A stretch of 64,000 bases of DNA from an uncultured Flavobacteriales bacterium (GTDB lineage Bacteria > Bacteroidota > Bacteroidia > Flavobacteriales_E > Vicingaceae), in contig CAJXMH010000010.1 of NCBI GenBank assembly GCA_913056345.1, positions 30,940 through 94,939 of the forward strand. Reading direction: 5' to 3'. A program made the position numbers and the translations under genes. The first letter of the stretch is position 1; every line of letters starts with the position of its first letter. Below the pieces are notes generated by a model. The model was given only the letters and a program-made list of their open reading frames with translations, did no database searches and was not told the origin of the DNA. This document shows, one piece after another, positions 54,032 to 62,774 of the stretch.

Positions 54032-56778
54032 TATTCTCTTTGCTGCTTATTGGTTTGAGCATTAAAGCTCAACAAATTGAAATATGTGGTACAGATCAAA
54101 AACACCAGCTATTACTGCAAAACGACCCTGAATATGCACAACGTATTCAAGAAAATGAAATGCGCATTAACCAATATCTAAAAAGTAATAAAGTTTCGAA
54201 GTCGACAGGGGTGGTTCAAATTCCTCTAGTTATACATGTCATACATACTGGGCAAGCAGTTGGAGTAGGTGCTAATATTTCCATGGCTCAAATCAACACT
54301 GCAATTGATACTCTAAATGCTCGTTACCGCAACATGCAAGGCACAAGTGTTGATACCCAGATGGAGTTTGTATTAGCGCAAAGAGACCCCAGTGGAAATG
54401 CGACTAATGGAGTCGTAAGAGTAAATGGTTCAGGAGTAGCCAAATATGCTACAGAAGGAATAGGAGACGGCACGACCGGGGCAGCAGAGGTAAGTGTAAA
54501 AGATTTAAGCCGATGGCCCAACACCCAATATTACAACATTTGGGTAGTTACTGAAATTGAAGACAACAATGGTGGTTTTGGCATTCAAGGCTATGCTTAT
54601 TTTCCGGGCGCTAGTGCTAGTGTAGATGGCACCGTGATTATGAATACTTGTTTTGGAACCGCTGGAACTGTGAATTCATGGAACAACAGAAACAGGACCT
54701 TGGTGCATGAAATTGGGCATGGTTTGAACCTTTACCATACTTTTGAAGGAGATGCAGGTGGCACAACTTGCCCTACCGGGAATGGAGATTTTGTTGCTGA
54801 TACAGATCCTCATATTCGAGCAGTTAGCAATTGCCCTAGCGGAATCAATTCTTGCACAGGAGCAAGCATCGATGCTGTTACCTCAAATTTTATGAACTAC
54901 TCAAGTCAAACTTGTGCTGTGAATTATACCAGCGGCCAATCTACCAGAATGCGAGCCGCTTTAGAACTACTTCGGCCTAGCTTAATTACTTCTTTAGGTG
55001 GGACTGCCCCTTCAGCTTCTTCTGTAATTGCGGCAAGTTGTACGCCTACTACAACAACTTCAAATAATTTTGGAATGGGTGTTACCAAGGTAGAACTTGG
55101 CAATGTGAAGGTAGTTTCAGGCACCTATGCGCAAGAAGGTGAATACATTGATCACACACAGCATCAATTGATAAATTTAACTGCTGGAAGCACCGATTCA
55201 ATAAAAATTGAGACAGGAGGAATAAACAATGAAGATGTAGAGGTTTACATTGATTACAACAACAATGGAGATTTGACCGATCCAGGAGAAAATGTTTTTT
55301 CTTCAACAAACGGAACTTTTCACAACGGCACCATTACAATTCCAAGTTCGGCTGTTACTACAAACACTTCGCTTCGTATGAGAGTAATAAGTGATTGGTT
55401 TAATAACACAATCAGTGGGCCTTGTTATAACCCAACTTATGGACAAACAGAAGATTATGCGGTAATTATTGCCGCTAATAATCCGCTCAGCATTTCTATC
55501 AGTGCAACCGACGAAAGTTGTTTTGGCTCAAGCGATGGAAGCGCTACAGCAACAATAAGTGGAGGGGATACACCATACGCTTATTTGTGGAACACCGGGT
55601 CTACAACTTCAAGCATAAACGGCTTAGCAGCAGGAAATTACTCTGTTACCGTAACCGATAACTCTTCTTCAACTGTGGTGAGCAGTGTGCAAGTATCTTC
55701 TCCAACTCAGCTTGTTGTTTCCTTTTCAACCATTGACGCAAGCTGTAATCAAAACGATGGGGCAGTCACTACCCTAACTTCTGGTGGAACGAGTCCTTAC
55801 AACTATAATTGGAATACCGGCTCGACAAGTTCAAGCATTAACAACTTACCTGCCGGAACCTATACCGTTACCGTCAATGACGCAAATAATTGTACAACAA
55901 CAAGTTCAGCAATTGTAACACAGTCCTCATGTATTACTCCACCCCAAAACCTAATAAGCCGTTATATTCAAGATACCTCGGTGAGGTTAAATTGGGACCC
56001 GGTGCAGGGTGCAACTTTATACAAAGTGCTTTGGCGAAAAGCCTCAGAATCAAACTGGAACCGCTATGTAAGAAACATTCCAATAGGCCGATTAGACCTT
56101 GATACCTTGCAGCCGAACACGAAATATTTTTGGGCAGTAAGGGCATACAAGCCATCTGCCGGATGGTCTGATTTTTCGAGCTTAGAGAACTTTACCACCC
56201 TTTCAGGACCTTGTGATATCCCTGATGGTTTAATGACTAATGCTATAACGGATAGTCGGGCAAGGTTAATGTGGAACGTCCAAGCCAATGCTATAAAATA
56301 CCGCATTAGATATCGGCCACAAGGAGGCAATTGGGATAAGAAATTAGTATTAGGTAGCCGAGACCGTCAGTTTTTAACTTCTCTCAGCCCCTCAACTACT
56401 TATGAGTGGCAAATAAAAAGCATTTGTACTTATGGTCCCTCTTTTGGCACTACTTGGTCTAGTCTGCAAAGTTTTACTACAGATCCAAGTTCAAGTAGTC
56501 AAGCACGAGTCAAAGGCACGATTGAAGAAGCATTAAATGAAAGTCTTAGTGTTTTCCCTAACCCAAACAAGGGTGAGTTTACCATAAACTTCGATCGAGA
56601 AGTTGAGAGCACGCAAATTCGAATTACAGATATTAGTGGGCGCTTAATTTATGAAGGAAGCTTTAGTAAGAAAAACCAGATTGACTTGAGCCCTGATATT
56701 AGTGAAAGCGGAGTTTACCTGCTCTTTATTCAAGAAGGAGACCAACAAACCGTGAAGCGATTGGTGATTCAGAGATAA
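54013..56778 (+). CDS. Secreted M43-like zinc metalloprotease, T9SS cargo (paralog 2)
   Basis: 921 aa from ATG 54013. Same architecture as the gene before it: signal peptide (MKFLFSLFSLLLIGLSIKAQ), metzincin motif HEIGHGLNLYH (H232 and following) with Met-turn NFMNY, GEVED domain (FIDYNN-like YIDYNNNGDLTDPGEN; GQTEDYAV), then two SprB-type repeats where the paralog has one (SATDESCFGSSDGSATATIS and STIDASCNQNDGAVTTLTSG), two fibronectin III domains and the T9SS sorting domain. The N-terminal halves of the two proteins have clearly diverged, whereas the region from 56008 is nearly identical at DNA level. The added SprB-type repeat is the main length difference. Confidence 0.93.
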   Translation: MKFLFSLFSLLLIGLSIKAQQIEICGTDQKHQLLLQNDPEYAQRIQENEMRINQYLKSNKVSKSTGVVQIPLVIHVIHTGQAVGVGANISMAQINTAIDTLNARYRNMQGTSVDTQMEFVLAQRDPSGNATNGVVRVNGSGVAKYATEGIGDGTTGAAEVSVKDLSRWPNTQYYNIWVVTEIEDNNGGFGIQGYAYFPGASASVDGTVIMNTCFGTAGTVNSWNNRNRTLVHEIGHGLNLYHTFEGDAGGTTCPTGNGDFVADTDPHIRAVSNCPSGINSCTGASIDAVTSNFMNYSSQTCAVNYTSGQSTRMRAALELLRPSLITSLGGTAPSASSVIAASCTPTTTTSNNFGMGVTKVELGNVKVVSGTYAQEGEYIDHTQHQLINLTAGSTDSIKIETGGINNEDVEVYIDYNNNGDLTDPGENVFSSTNGTFHNGTITIPSSAVTTNTSLRMRVISDWFNNTISGPCYNPTYGQTEDYAVIIAANNPLSISISATDESCFGSSDGSATATISGGDTPYAYLWNTGSTTSSINGLAAGNYSVTVTDNSSSTVVSSVQVSSPTQLVVSFSTIDASCNQNDGAVTTLTSGGTSPYNYNWNTGSTSSSINNLPAGTYTVTVNDANNCTTTSSAIVTQSSCITPPQNLISRYIQDTSVRLNWDPVQGATLYKVLWRKASESNWNRYVRNIPIGRLDLDTLQPNTKYFWAVRAYKPSAGWSDFSSLENFTTLSGPCDIPDGLMTNAITDSRARLMWNVQANAIKYRIRYRPQGGNWDKKLVLGSRDRQFLTSLSPSTTYEWQIKSICTYGPSFGTTWSSLQSFTTDPSSSSQARVKGTIEEALNESLSVFPNPNKGEFTINFDREVESTQIRITDISGRLIYEGSFSKKNQIDLSPDISESGVYLLFIQEGDQQTVKRLVIQR
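56008..56630 (+). repeat. 623-bp identical tract, copy 2
   Basis: Partner of 53023-53645. The first differences are at 56007 (G against A) and 56631 (T against C). After a divergent patch of about 70 bp, the last ~70 bp of both genes are again almost identical. Confidence 0.9.
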
Positions 56779-56836
56779 CAGAGAATCTAAATTACCTGAA
56801 TTTAGTGTTGCTTAGCTTGGCGCTAAATTAGTTTTT

Positions 56837-57693
56837 ATGAACCTCGGAATTTTCGCCAACTCAACTCTTTGCTTGCCTGCACTTCAGTATCTGACACAAA
56901 GCGGTCATCAGATCCAACTGATTTTGCCAAGCGGAAGTAACCCTCAACATGCTGAAACTGAGCATTACGCTCAATTATTGAATTGCCCCATTGAAAAATG
57001 GTCACAAAGTGAGCTAGAAACAAATATATTAAGTTGGATTGAAACCAATCAGCTGTCAGCCATCTTCGTTAAAACTTTTCCTTTTTTCTTCCCAACTAAA
57101 TTATTAGCTCAGTGTAAAATCCCTTTTTTAAACTTCCACTATGCTCCCTTACCCCAATATCGAGGAGCACAACCGGTTTTTTGGGTGATCAAAAAGGGAG
57201 AAAAAAGGGGTGCTGTAGTGGTACATCAGTTTACAGAGAAAGTTGATTCTGGAGACATACTACATGAAGAGATATTTGAATTGAGAGCAAGCGAAACTTT
57301 TGGTACTTACCACACTAAAGCAGTCAAGCAGGCGGTAAGAGCAACTCATCAAGTATTATAAAAGCTACAAGATACAAACTGGAAAGAGCGTTTAAAAAAC
57401 AAGATGAAAAAAAGGCTACCATTTGGAAAAAACCAACCTTAGAGGATGTAAAAATCAACTGAGATAAAATGTCATCTTCTGAGATCGTTCAACTTTCTAA
57501 AGCTTGCAATCCTAGGAACAAAGGGGCAATGACCGACTTAAATGGCTTTCAATTGAAGTTCATGGAAATAGAAATAGTGGATAGCGAAGCTCAGGTAAAA
57601 AAAGCTCCAGGTACTCTAGTGCTTTTGGAGGAGCCTGGTGAAATTGCGGTGGTTTGCAAATATGGCCAAATTTTGAAAGCCAATATTATATAA
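56837..57693 (+). pseudogene. Formyltransferase-family gene, disrupted
   Basis: The first 174 codons (56837-57361) encode a formyltransferase N-domain with the catalytic-site pattern NFHYAPLPQYRGAQPVFW and VDSGDIL (Asn, His, Asp all kept), then a TAA. Homology-like text continues past it (KLQDTNWKERLKNK), shifts to another frame near 57390-57400 (KKATIWKKPTLEDVKIN), meets TGA at 57460-57462 where a Trp codon would fit, and resumes as MSSSEIVQLSKACNPRNKGA through a C-domain ending at 57693. At least two stops and one frameshift therefore separate the halves. The intact gene would have encoded about 285 aa, related to but shorter than Fmt. A truncated functional N-domain cannot be fully excluded. 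Confidence 0.75.
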
Positions 57694-57885
57694 ACCCCCA
57701 GAAGGTTATTTTACAGCTAAAAGTATAAGAAATTTGGGAATTGAACCCGGACTAAAGCTAAGCTCATAAACAGTTAGGCAGGATTGACTACATTCAAAAC
57801 AGAAAGAATAAACCAATCACTTTTTATTCTAAATATGCCTTAAATACTTTTAAAAGCATAAATTTAAAAGATGCTTTATTGTTTT

Positions 57886-57893
57886 TACATTTG
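57886..57893 (+). promoter_or_regulatory. -7 promoter element of OmpA-family gene
   Basis: TACATTTG matches TAnnTTTG and ends 25 bp before the ATG at 57919. No TTG at the preferred spacing is evident. Confidence 0.45.
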
Positions 57894-57918
57894 AACCCAA
57901 CCAAAACTCCTCGTTAAT

Positions 57919-60345
57919 ATGAAAAGGATTATCACCATATGTTTTGCGCTGATCATATGCTTCACCGCTCAAGCTCAATTTATCAGACCGGTTTTTCATC
58001 AGCCCGAAAAGGTAAAGTCTATTAGCAATAAGGCCGAAGAGACTACTCCGATCTTGTTCAATCAAGGCTCAGAAATGCTTTACCACCGCATATATTTTTC
58101 TGAAACAGAAGAAGACGTTATAGCAGAGGGAAAAGATATCTGGTATTCTAAGCTTAAGGGGGAAGACACTGATGCATCATCCGATACAGCTTTACTTAAA
58201 AAGAGCTGGAAAGAGCCAATTCGCTTATTTCGTGATGGTGAAGTAGATGGGGTTAATGAGGTTTTTGGTATGTCTGAGGACGGTCTGAGGATCTATATGA
58301 TCAACACGATGTTTACCAAAGACACCTTCAATAGAAGAGTTGTAATGCTTGAGAGAGAGCAAAAGAAAGGTAAGAAGAAGGCCTGGGACAAAGAATATCA
58401 AGAAATACAAATACCAGGTTTGATCTTTGATGGGCGCAATGTAGAGCTCTTTTTGCATAAAAGCGAAGAGATTATTCTAGCGGGAATGGCAGAGTCTATC
58501 AATTCTGATAATGAGGATATTTACATTAGCTTTAAGCAAGCTGATGGAAGTTGGTCAAAACTTCAAAACTTAGGCGAGCAGATCAACACCAACCGCTTTG
58601 AGATCACACCATTTCTTAGTGATGACAAGAAGCGCCTATATTTTTCAAGTAACGGATATGATGGGTTTGGAGGAGCTGATGTTTACGTTAGCACACGTCT
58701 TGATGACAGTTGGAAAAACTGGACTCGCCCATTAAACCTTGGCGAACCCATTAACTCGAAAGATTATGATGCTTACTTTACGGTAAGCGAAGGGAATGAT
58801 ATCTATTTTGTATCTGACCGAGAAAGCAACTATTATGATATATTTTATACCCGCACCACGGGCAAAATTGATATGCCGCAGGTGGATTCTATTTCTGCTC
58901 AATTCTTGTATAAATCTTTGGCTGTATCAGATGCTGAAATGTATGTGTATGACACAGATGGAAGTCTAATTGAGCTGGTTGTAACCGATGAAGAAGGTAA
59001 ATTAAACTTTGTAAAACTTGCTTCTGATGAGGATTACGTTTTGAAGCTTAGTGCTGAAGATAATGCTGAACTTGTTGGTGGAGCTTTATACTTCTTAGAC
59101 GATAAAGGAAATAAAGTAGAACGCTTGATCTTAGCAGAAGATGGTTTGTTTAAACCTGCTGAAAAAATTAAATCCAGAGAGATGATCCAAGGGAAGCTTG
59201 CCCTTGATCAAAAGGGAGTTTCTGCACAGGAACTTGTTTTCGAGGATGCAAATTCATTCGTTGTGGATACCATTACAACTGCGGAAGACGGTTCTTTCAC
59301 TTACGCTCGTTTAGGTATGGACAGCGTGTTCTCTATGTATCCTCAAGATATAAATGAGAAAGATTATTCTAATTATGACCTTTTCTTAACTGATGAGAAG
59401 GGTAATCGATTGAGGAGCTTTTTCCTAGGGCAACAAATGGCAGGAGACGGAAAAGTTTATTTGAAGAATTTACCCTTAACCAATCAAGTTGTAAAAGTTT
59501 ACGATAGTGAAGGTAATTTGATCGAGACAATCGTGACAAACGAAGACGGTTCATTCTCTTATCATAAACTTGGGATGAGTGAAGACCTGGTTTTAGAACT
59601 CGCAGCGGATGGAGACCTTGACCTAGAAGGTGGAGTGGTTTACCTTGAAAATGAGAACAAGCAGAAAAAAAGGTTTTTTATTACGAAGGATCAACGTTTA
59701 ATTAGCCCTGAGTCAGGTGGAACAGAAACGCTCTATTTCGCCTTTAAGAAGCAAAAGATGGATGGTAACAACATAGCCCTAGTGGTTACAGATAAAAATG
59801 GTATTCCGATCGATACTTTGTATGCTGACGAAAACAACATGTTTACTTATCGAAAAATGAAGTTAGATGAGGTATACAACATTCAAATTCTTGGTCAGGA
59901 GAACTTAGATATTCAAGATTTAGGACTACAAATGACTGACGCGAAAGGAAATGAAAAGAGTCAAGAAGAAGTTGCTGAAGCTCAATCTACTGATGTTAAA
60001 AATGATCAAAGAACGAGCAAAATAAAAAGTTCAAAAAACAATGTTTACTATGGCTTTAATAAAGTATTGCCACTCGATGCTGAGGAAGAAAAGCTTCAAT
60101 CACTAATCAATAAAGTAAAGAATAGTCAAGCTAGAGTTGTATTAATTGGACATGCGGACGGAATTGGCAGTGAAGAGATAAACCACGGGATTGCATTACA
60201 AAGAGCAGCAAAAATTAGAGAATTAATGCTCGCAGAGGGAATCTCTCCTGATCGTATTGAAGTACTATCAAAAGGTGAATCTCTTGCTGAAGACGCAACT
60301 TACGACCCTAATAACAGAAGGGTAGAGGTAAAGATTAGGAATTAA
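57919..60345 (+). CDS. OmpA-family outer-membrane protein with PD40 propeller and internal repeats
   Basis: 808 aa. Signal peptide 1-19 (MKRIITICFALIICFTAQAQ). A PD40/TolB-like beta-propeller occupies about 30-315 (PFLSDDKKRLYFSSNGYDGF, DAYFTVSEGNDIYFVSD). Four divergent repeats follow from about residues 338, 436, 523 and 616, built on VYDxxGxLIxxxVTxExGxFxYxKL and likely small beta-sandwiches. The C-terminal OmpA domain is at about 700-808 (YYGFNKVLPLDAEEEKL, VVLIGHADGIGSEEINHGIA, RAAKIRELMLAEGI, NNRRVEVKI) and should bind peptidoglycan. Similar proteins link the outer membrane to the wall in Bacteroidota and some take part in T9SS or motility, but no such role can be assigned here. Confidence 0.9.
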   Translation: MKRIITICFALIICFTAQAQFIRPVFHQPEKVKSISNKAEETTPILFNQGSEMLYHRIYFSETEEDVIAEGKDIWYSKLKGEDTDASSDTALLKKSWKEPIRLFRDGEVDGVNEVFGMSEDGLRIYMINTMFTKDTFNRRVVMLEREQKKGKKKAWDKEYQEIQIPGLIFDGRNVELFLHKSEEIILAGMAESINSDNEDIYISFKQADGSWSKLQNLGEQINTNRFEITPFLSDDKKRLYFSSNGYDGFGGADVYVSTRLDDSWKNWTRPLNLGEPINSKDYDAYFTVSEGNDIYFVSDRESNYYDIFYTRTTGKIDMPQVDSISAQFLYKSLAVSDAEMYVYDTDGSLIELVVTDEEGKLNFVKLASDEDYVLKLSAEDNAELVGGALYFLDDKGNKVERLILAEDGLFKPAEKIKSREMIQGKLALDQKGVSAQELVFEDANSFVVDTITTAEDGSFTYARLGMDSVFSMYPQDINEKDYSNYDLFLTDEKGNRLRSFFLGQQMAGDGKVYLKNLPLTNQVVKVYDSEGNLIETIVTNEDGSFSYHKLGMSEDLVLELAADGDLDLEGGVVYLENENKQKKRFFITKDQRLISPESGGTETLYFAFKKQKMDGNNIALVVTDKNGIPIDTLYADENNMFTYRKMKLDEVYNIQILGQENLDIQDLGLQMTDAKGNEKSQEEVAEAQSTDVKNDQRTSKIKSSKNNVYYGFNKVLPLDAEEEKLQSLINKVKNSQARVVLIGHADGIGSEEINHGIALQRAAKIRELMLAEGISPDRIEVLSKGESLAEDATYDPNNRRVEVKIRN

Positions 60346-60371
60346 GCCACTATCGTTTAGTTAATAACGGA

Positions 60372-61625
60372 TTAGGCAACATTAGCTTTGGCAGTCTTTA
60401 TGGCTTCTAATTCATTTAGAAAGGCTTCTAGAATTTCGTAAGAAACATGATCCATCACTACAATTTTCCACCAAGATGGCATGTGTTGGTAGGTGTCTGC
60501 AACGAGCTCATATTTTTTAGCAAGCTCGCTTGGAATGGCGTTGGCTTTTATAGCAACTATATTGAGGTGCGGATTTCTAAAATATTCAACCCCTAATTCA
60601 TTAAGCCTTTCACAAACAAAATCTGTTCGATTAATCAACTCTTTCATCTTTTTGACCCACCCTTCAGAACCATAATTTTTTAAGAGCATCCATATTACAA
60701 TGGCGTTTGCGCCACTTCTGCTTCCGCAGAGTGTGTAATCTAAGCCTGGAACATACTGCGCAAACTCATTGGCAACATAGTGCATATACCCCTTCCTGAT
60801 TAAAAACAGGCCTGTACCGTAGGGGGTTTGTAGCATCTTATGTGCGTCAATAGAAATTGAACTAATTCTAGGATGCTCAAAGTTGTGTCTTGACTCGGGA
60901 TTTGTGAATGGGTATATAAAACCACCAAAAGCAGCATCCAAATGTACTTTGAATACCGCCTGATTTTGATCAAGGATTTTAACTACCGGGTCAATCTCAT
61001 CCACTGAACCAAACATGGTGGTAGATACATTCAGCACTACAATAAAGTATTTGATTCCAAGTTTTGCAGCATCCTTTAGATTTGCCTTAAGGCAGTTAAG
61101 ATTCATGGATCGGTCTTCAGGATTAACCGTAACAAACAGCGGGTTTAGTTGAAGTAAGTCGCAACCTTTGGTAATGGAGTAGTGAGTGTCTTCGGAAAAC
61201 AGAACTCCAATTTGATCCGCTTTAGCTCCATATTCCCGCATAAAATAATTACGGTAGATCCACATAGCTTCTAAGTTAGCTTCAGTGCCACCTGTTGCTA
61301 CGTAGCCGTCAACTTCGTTCCGAGGCGCCTTAAAAATCTCCTCAGCACAAATCTCGATCAATTCTTTTTCTATCGCTTGGGTACCTTTAAATATAGGTGA
61401 GCTTTGATGGTCTAATGTGTGACAACCTATGTGATTTGGATTAGCAATCAAACTTTTTAGGAAAGGGGCATCATCTAAAAATGAAGCATCTGGATAAAAC
61501 TCCTTTTGATCTAAATAAGTGGCGGGTGTGCCAATTACCTCCCCTTTTGCGTAGCTAGCATTTTGCTGCAAAGCATACTCAACGTTCTGATTTATTTCTT
61601 TTCTATTTAAAGCCTTCCAGTACAT
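60372..61625 (-). CDS. PLP-dependent amino-acid decarboxylase (group II type)
   Basis: 417 aa from ATG 61625 (MYWKALNRKEINQNVEYAL); in-frame codons further upstream overlap the safE-like gene and are not favoured. Fold-type I signatures: GYVATGGTEANLEAMWIYRN, HLDAAFGGFIYPF (Asp binding the pyridine nitrogen) and the Schiff-base Lys in SISIDAHKMLQTPYGTG. The family covers histidine, tyrosine, glutamate and aspartate decarboxylases; the N-terminal YPDASFLDDAPFLK resembles histidine decarboxylase-like proteins, but specificity cannot be fixed. Cytosolic. It lies 13 bp behind the cbb3-maturation genes on the same strand and may simply be read through from them. Confidence 0.85.
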   Translation of the reverse strand: MYWKALNRKEINQNVEYALQQNASYAKGEVIGTPATYLDQKEFYPDASFLDDAPFLKSLIANPNHIGCHTLDHQSSPIFKGTQAIEKELIEICAEEIFKAPRNEVDGYVATGGTEANLEAMWIYRNYFMREYGAKADQIGVLFSEDTHYSITKGCDLLQLNPLFVTVNPEDRSMNLNCLKANLKDAAKLGIKYFIVVLNVSTTMFGSVDEIDPVVKILDQNQAVFKVHLDAAFGGFIYPFTNPESRHNFEHPRISSISIDAHKMLQTPYGTGLFLIRKGYMHYVANEFAQYVPGLDYTLCGSRSGANAIVIWMLLKNYGSEGWVKKMKELINRTDFVCERLNELGVEYFRNPHLNIVAIKANAIPSELAKKYELVADTYQHMPSWWKIVVMDHVSYEILEAFLNELEAIKTAKANVA

Positions 61626-61638
61626 AATATTCAGTTTT

Positions 61639-62334
61639 TCAGTTGCAACTTTCTGCTTGGTTTTGCTCAAGTTTTGGACTTACATAAGGAACACCTAAAT
61701 TCATGCCTCTAAGAATGAATAGACTTCCAATAAGGATTACAAAAACTGGAATTAATTTTTTTCCCCTACTCATGATACTAGCTTTAAGTTGCTGCCCATA
61801 AAAAGCTACAGCTAACATCATAGGCAAGGTTCCGGCGCCAAAAGCTGCCATGAATAAACCTCCCTCAAAAACGGTGTTTGATGCAGTTGCTCCTGCTAAA
61901 CCCAGATAAACCAAACCACAAGGCAAGAAACCATTTAATACTCCAATGGATAATAGGTTGGGGTATGAATTGCTGTTAAAACGTTTACCTAGCTTACTTT
62001 TAACGCTGTTTATAAAGCCATTTAAACCTGGGAGTTGAAGGTACTTAGAATGCGTTAGTGAACTAAAAATAACAGTGCTGATCATAAATAAGCCAACAAC
62101 AATAGAAATCCATTGCTGAAGTCCTGCCAAGGCAAAGCCGTAACCGAGTAAACCAAAAATACTTCCAAGTAAAAAATAAGTCAGTATCCTACCTAAATTA
62201 TACACTAGGGTGCCGTTTAATTTGCTCAATTGACTGCTCCGATCAAGAGGTAAGGCAAGCGCTATTGGACCACACATTCCAATACAATGCAAGCTGCCCA
62301 GTAATCCTATAGAAAATGCTGTCCAAACTTCCAT
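61639..62334 (-). CDS. SafE/UreH-like membrane transporter of the cco cluster
   Basis: 231 aa, six or so membrane helices. The N-terminus GLLGSLHCIGMCGPIALALP contains the CxxC-bearing motif of the COG2836 sulfite exporter-like family, and NGFLPCGLVYLGLAGA is its second-half counterpart. Members lie next to ccoG/ccoH in many bacteria and are linked to copper delivery or cytochrome maturation for cbb3 oxidase. Gap to ccoH is 2 bp, so co-transcription is near certain. The substrate is inferred from context. Confidence 0.88.
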   Translation of the reverse strand: MEVWTAFSIGLLGSLHCIGMCGPIALALPLDRSSQLSKLNGTLVYNLGRILTYFLLGSIFGLLGYGFALAGLQQWISIVVGLFMISTVIFSSLTHSKYLQLPGLNGFINSVKSKLGKRFNSNSYPNLLSIGVLNGFLPCGLVYLGLAGATASNTVFEGGLFMAAFGAGTLPMMLAVAFYGQQLKASIMSRGKKLIPVFVILIGSLFILRGMNLGVPYVSPKLEQNQAESCN

Positions 62335-62336
62335 AA

Positions 62337-62774
62337 CTATGGTATTATGACGGTTTTTTCTGTATAATAGGCTTGCTCATTGGCAGTCCATTCTATTTTG
62401 ATCAGATACTTTCCTTTAGAAAATCGCTCCAACGGAACGAGTTGCTTATTATAATTGGGATTAGCGTTGATCACGAAGTCTTTACTTTCATCTGATGGTC
62501 TAAAGCAGTGGATTTTACCTTCAACCTGAACGAGGGAATCATGTGGAAAGAAAATAGCCAAGCTCCCATTTTCAATCCCTGTTTTAAGCTTTTCGTCTAA
62601 CTTATCTAGACGGTTTTTAGCATCAATCTTATCTTGGAATGCAAGCTCTTGGGCATAATAGTCCTCGGTAACAAGGTCAAACTTTTCACCAAAGCTGAGG
62701 TAGACCATTGCGATAATGAAAAGCACAAAGGCAGAATAAGTAAACGCTATTTTTGTTCCCCAGTTCATCTTCAT
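62337..62774 (-). CDS. ccoH: FixH/CcoH family protein
   Basis: 145 aa. One N-terminal membrane helix (about 6-28, GTKIAFTYSAFVLFIIAMVYL) followed by VTEDYYAQELAFQDKIDAKNR, a strong FixH signature, and a small beta domain ending in YYTEKTVIIP. CcoH helps assemble cbb3-type cytochrome c oxidase in the inner membrane. It overlaps ccoG by 4 bp. Confidence 0.92.
   Translation of the reverse strand: MKMNWGTKIAFTYSAFVLFIIAMVYLSFGEKFDLVTEDYYAQELAFQDKIDAKNRLDKLDEKLKTGIENGSLAIFFPHDSLVQVEGKIHCFRPSDESKDFVINANPNYNKQLVPLERFSKGKYLIKIEWTANEQAYYTEKTVIIP

Noticed and set aside
57736..57750. T-arm-like sequence (minus strand CCGGGTTCAATTCCC) in the gap 57694-57918
   Set aside because: No acceptor, D or anticodon arm could be found around it, so a tRNA or att remnant cannot be supported.
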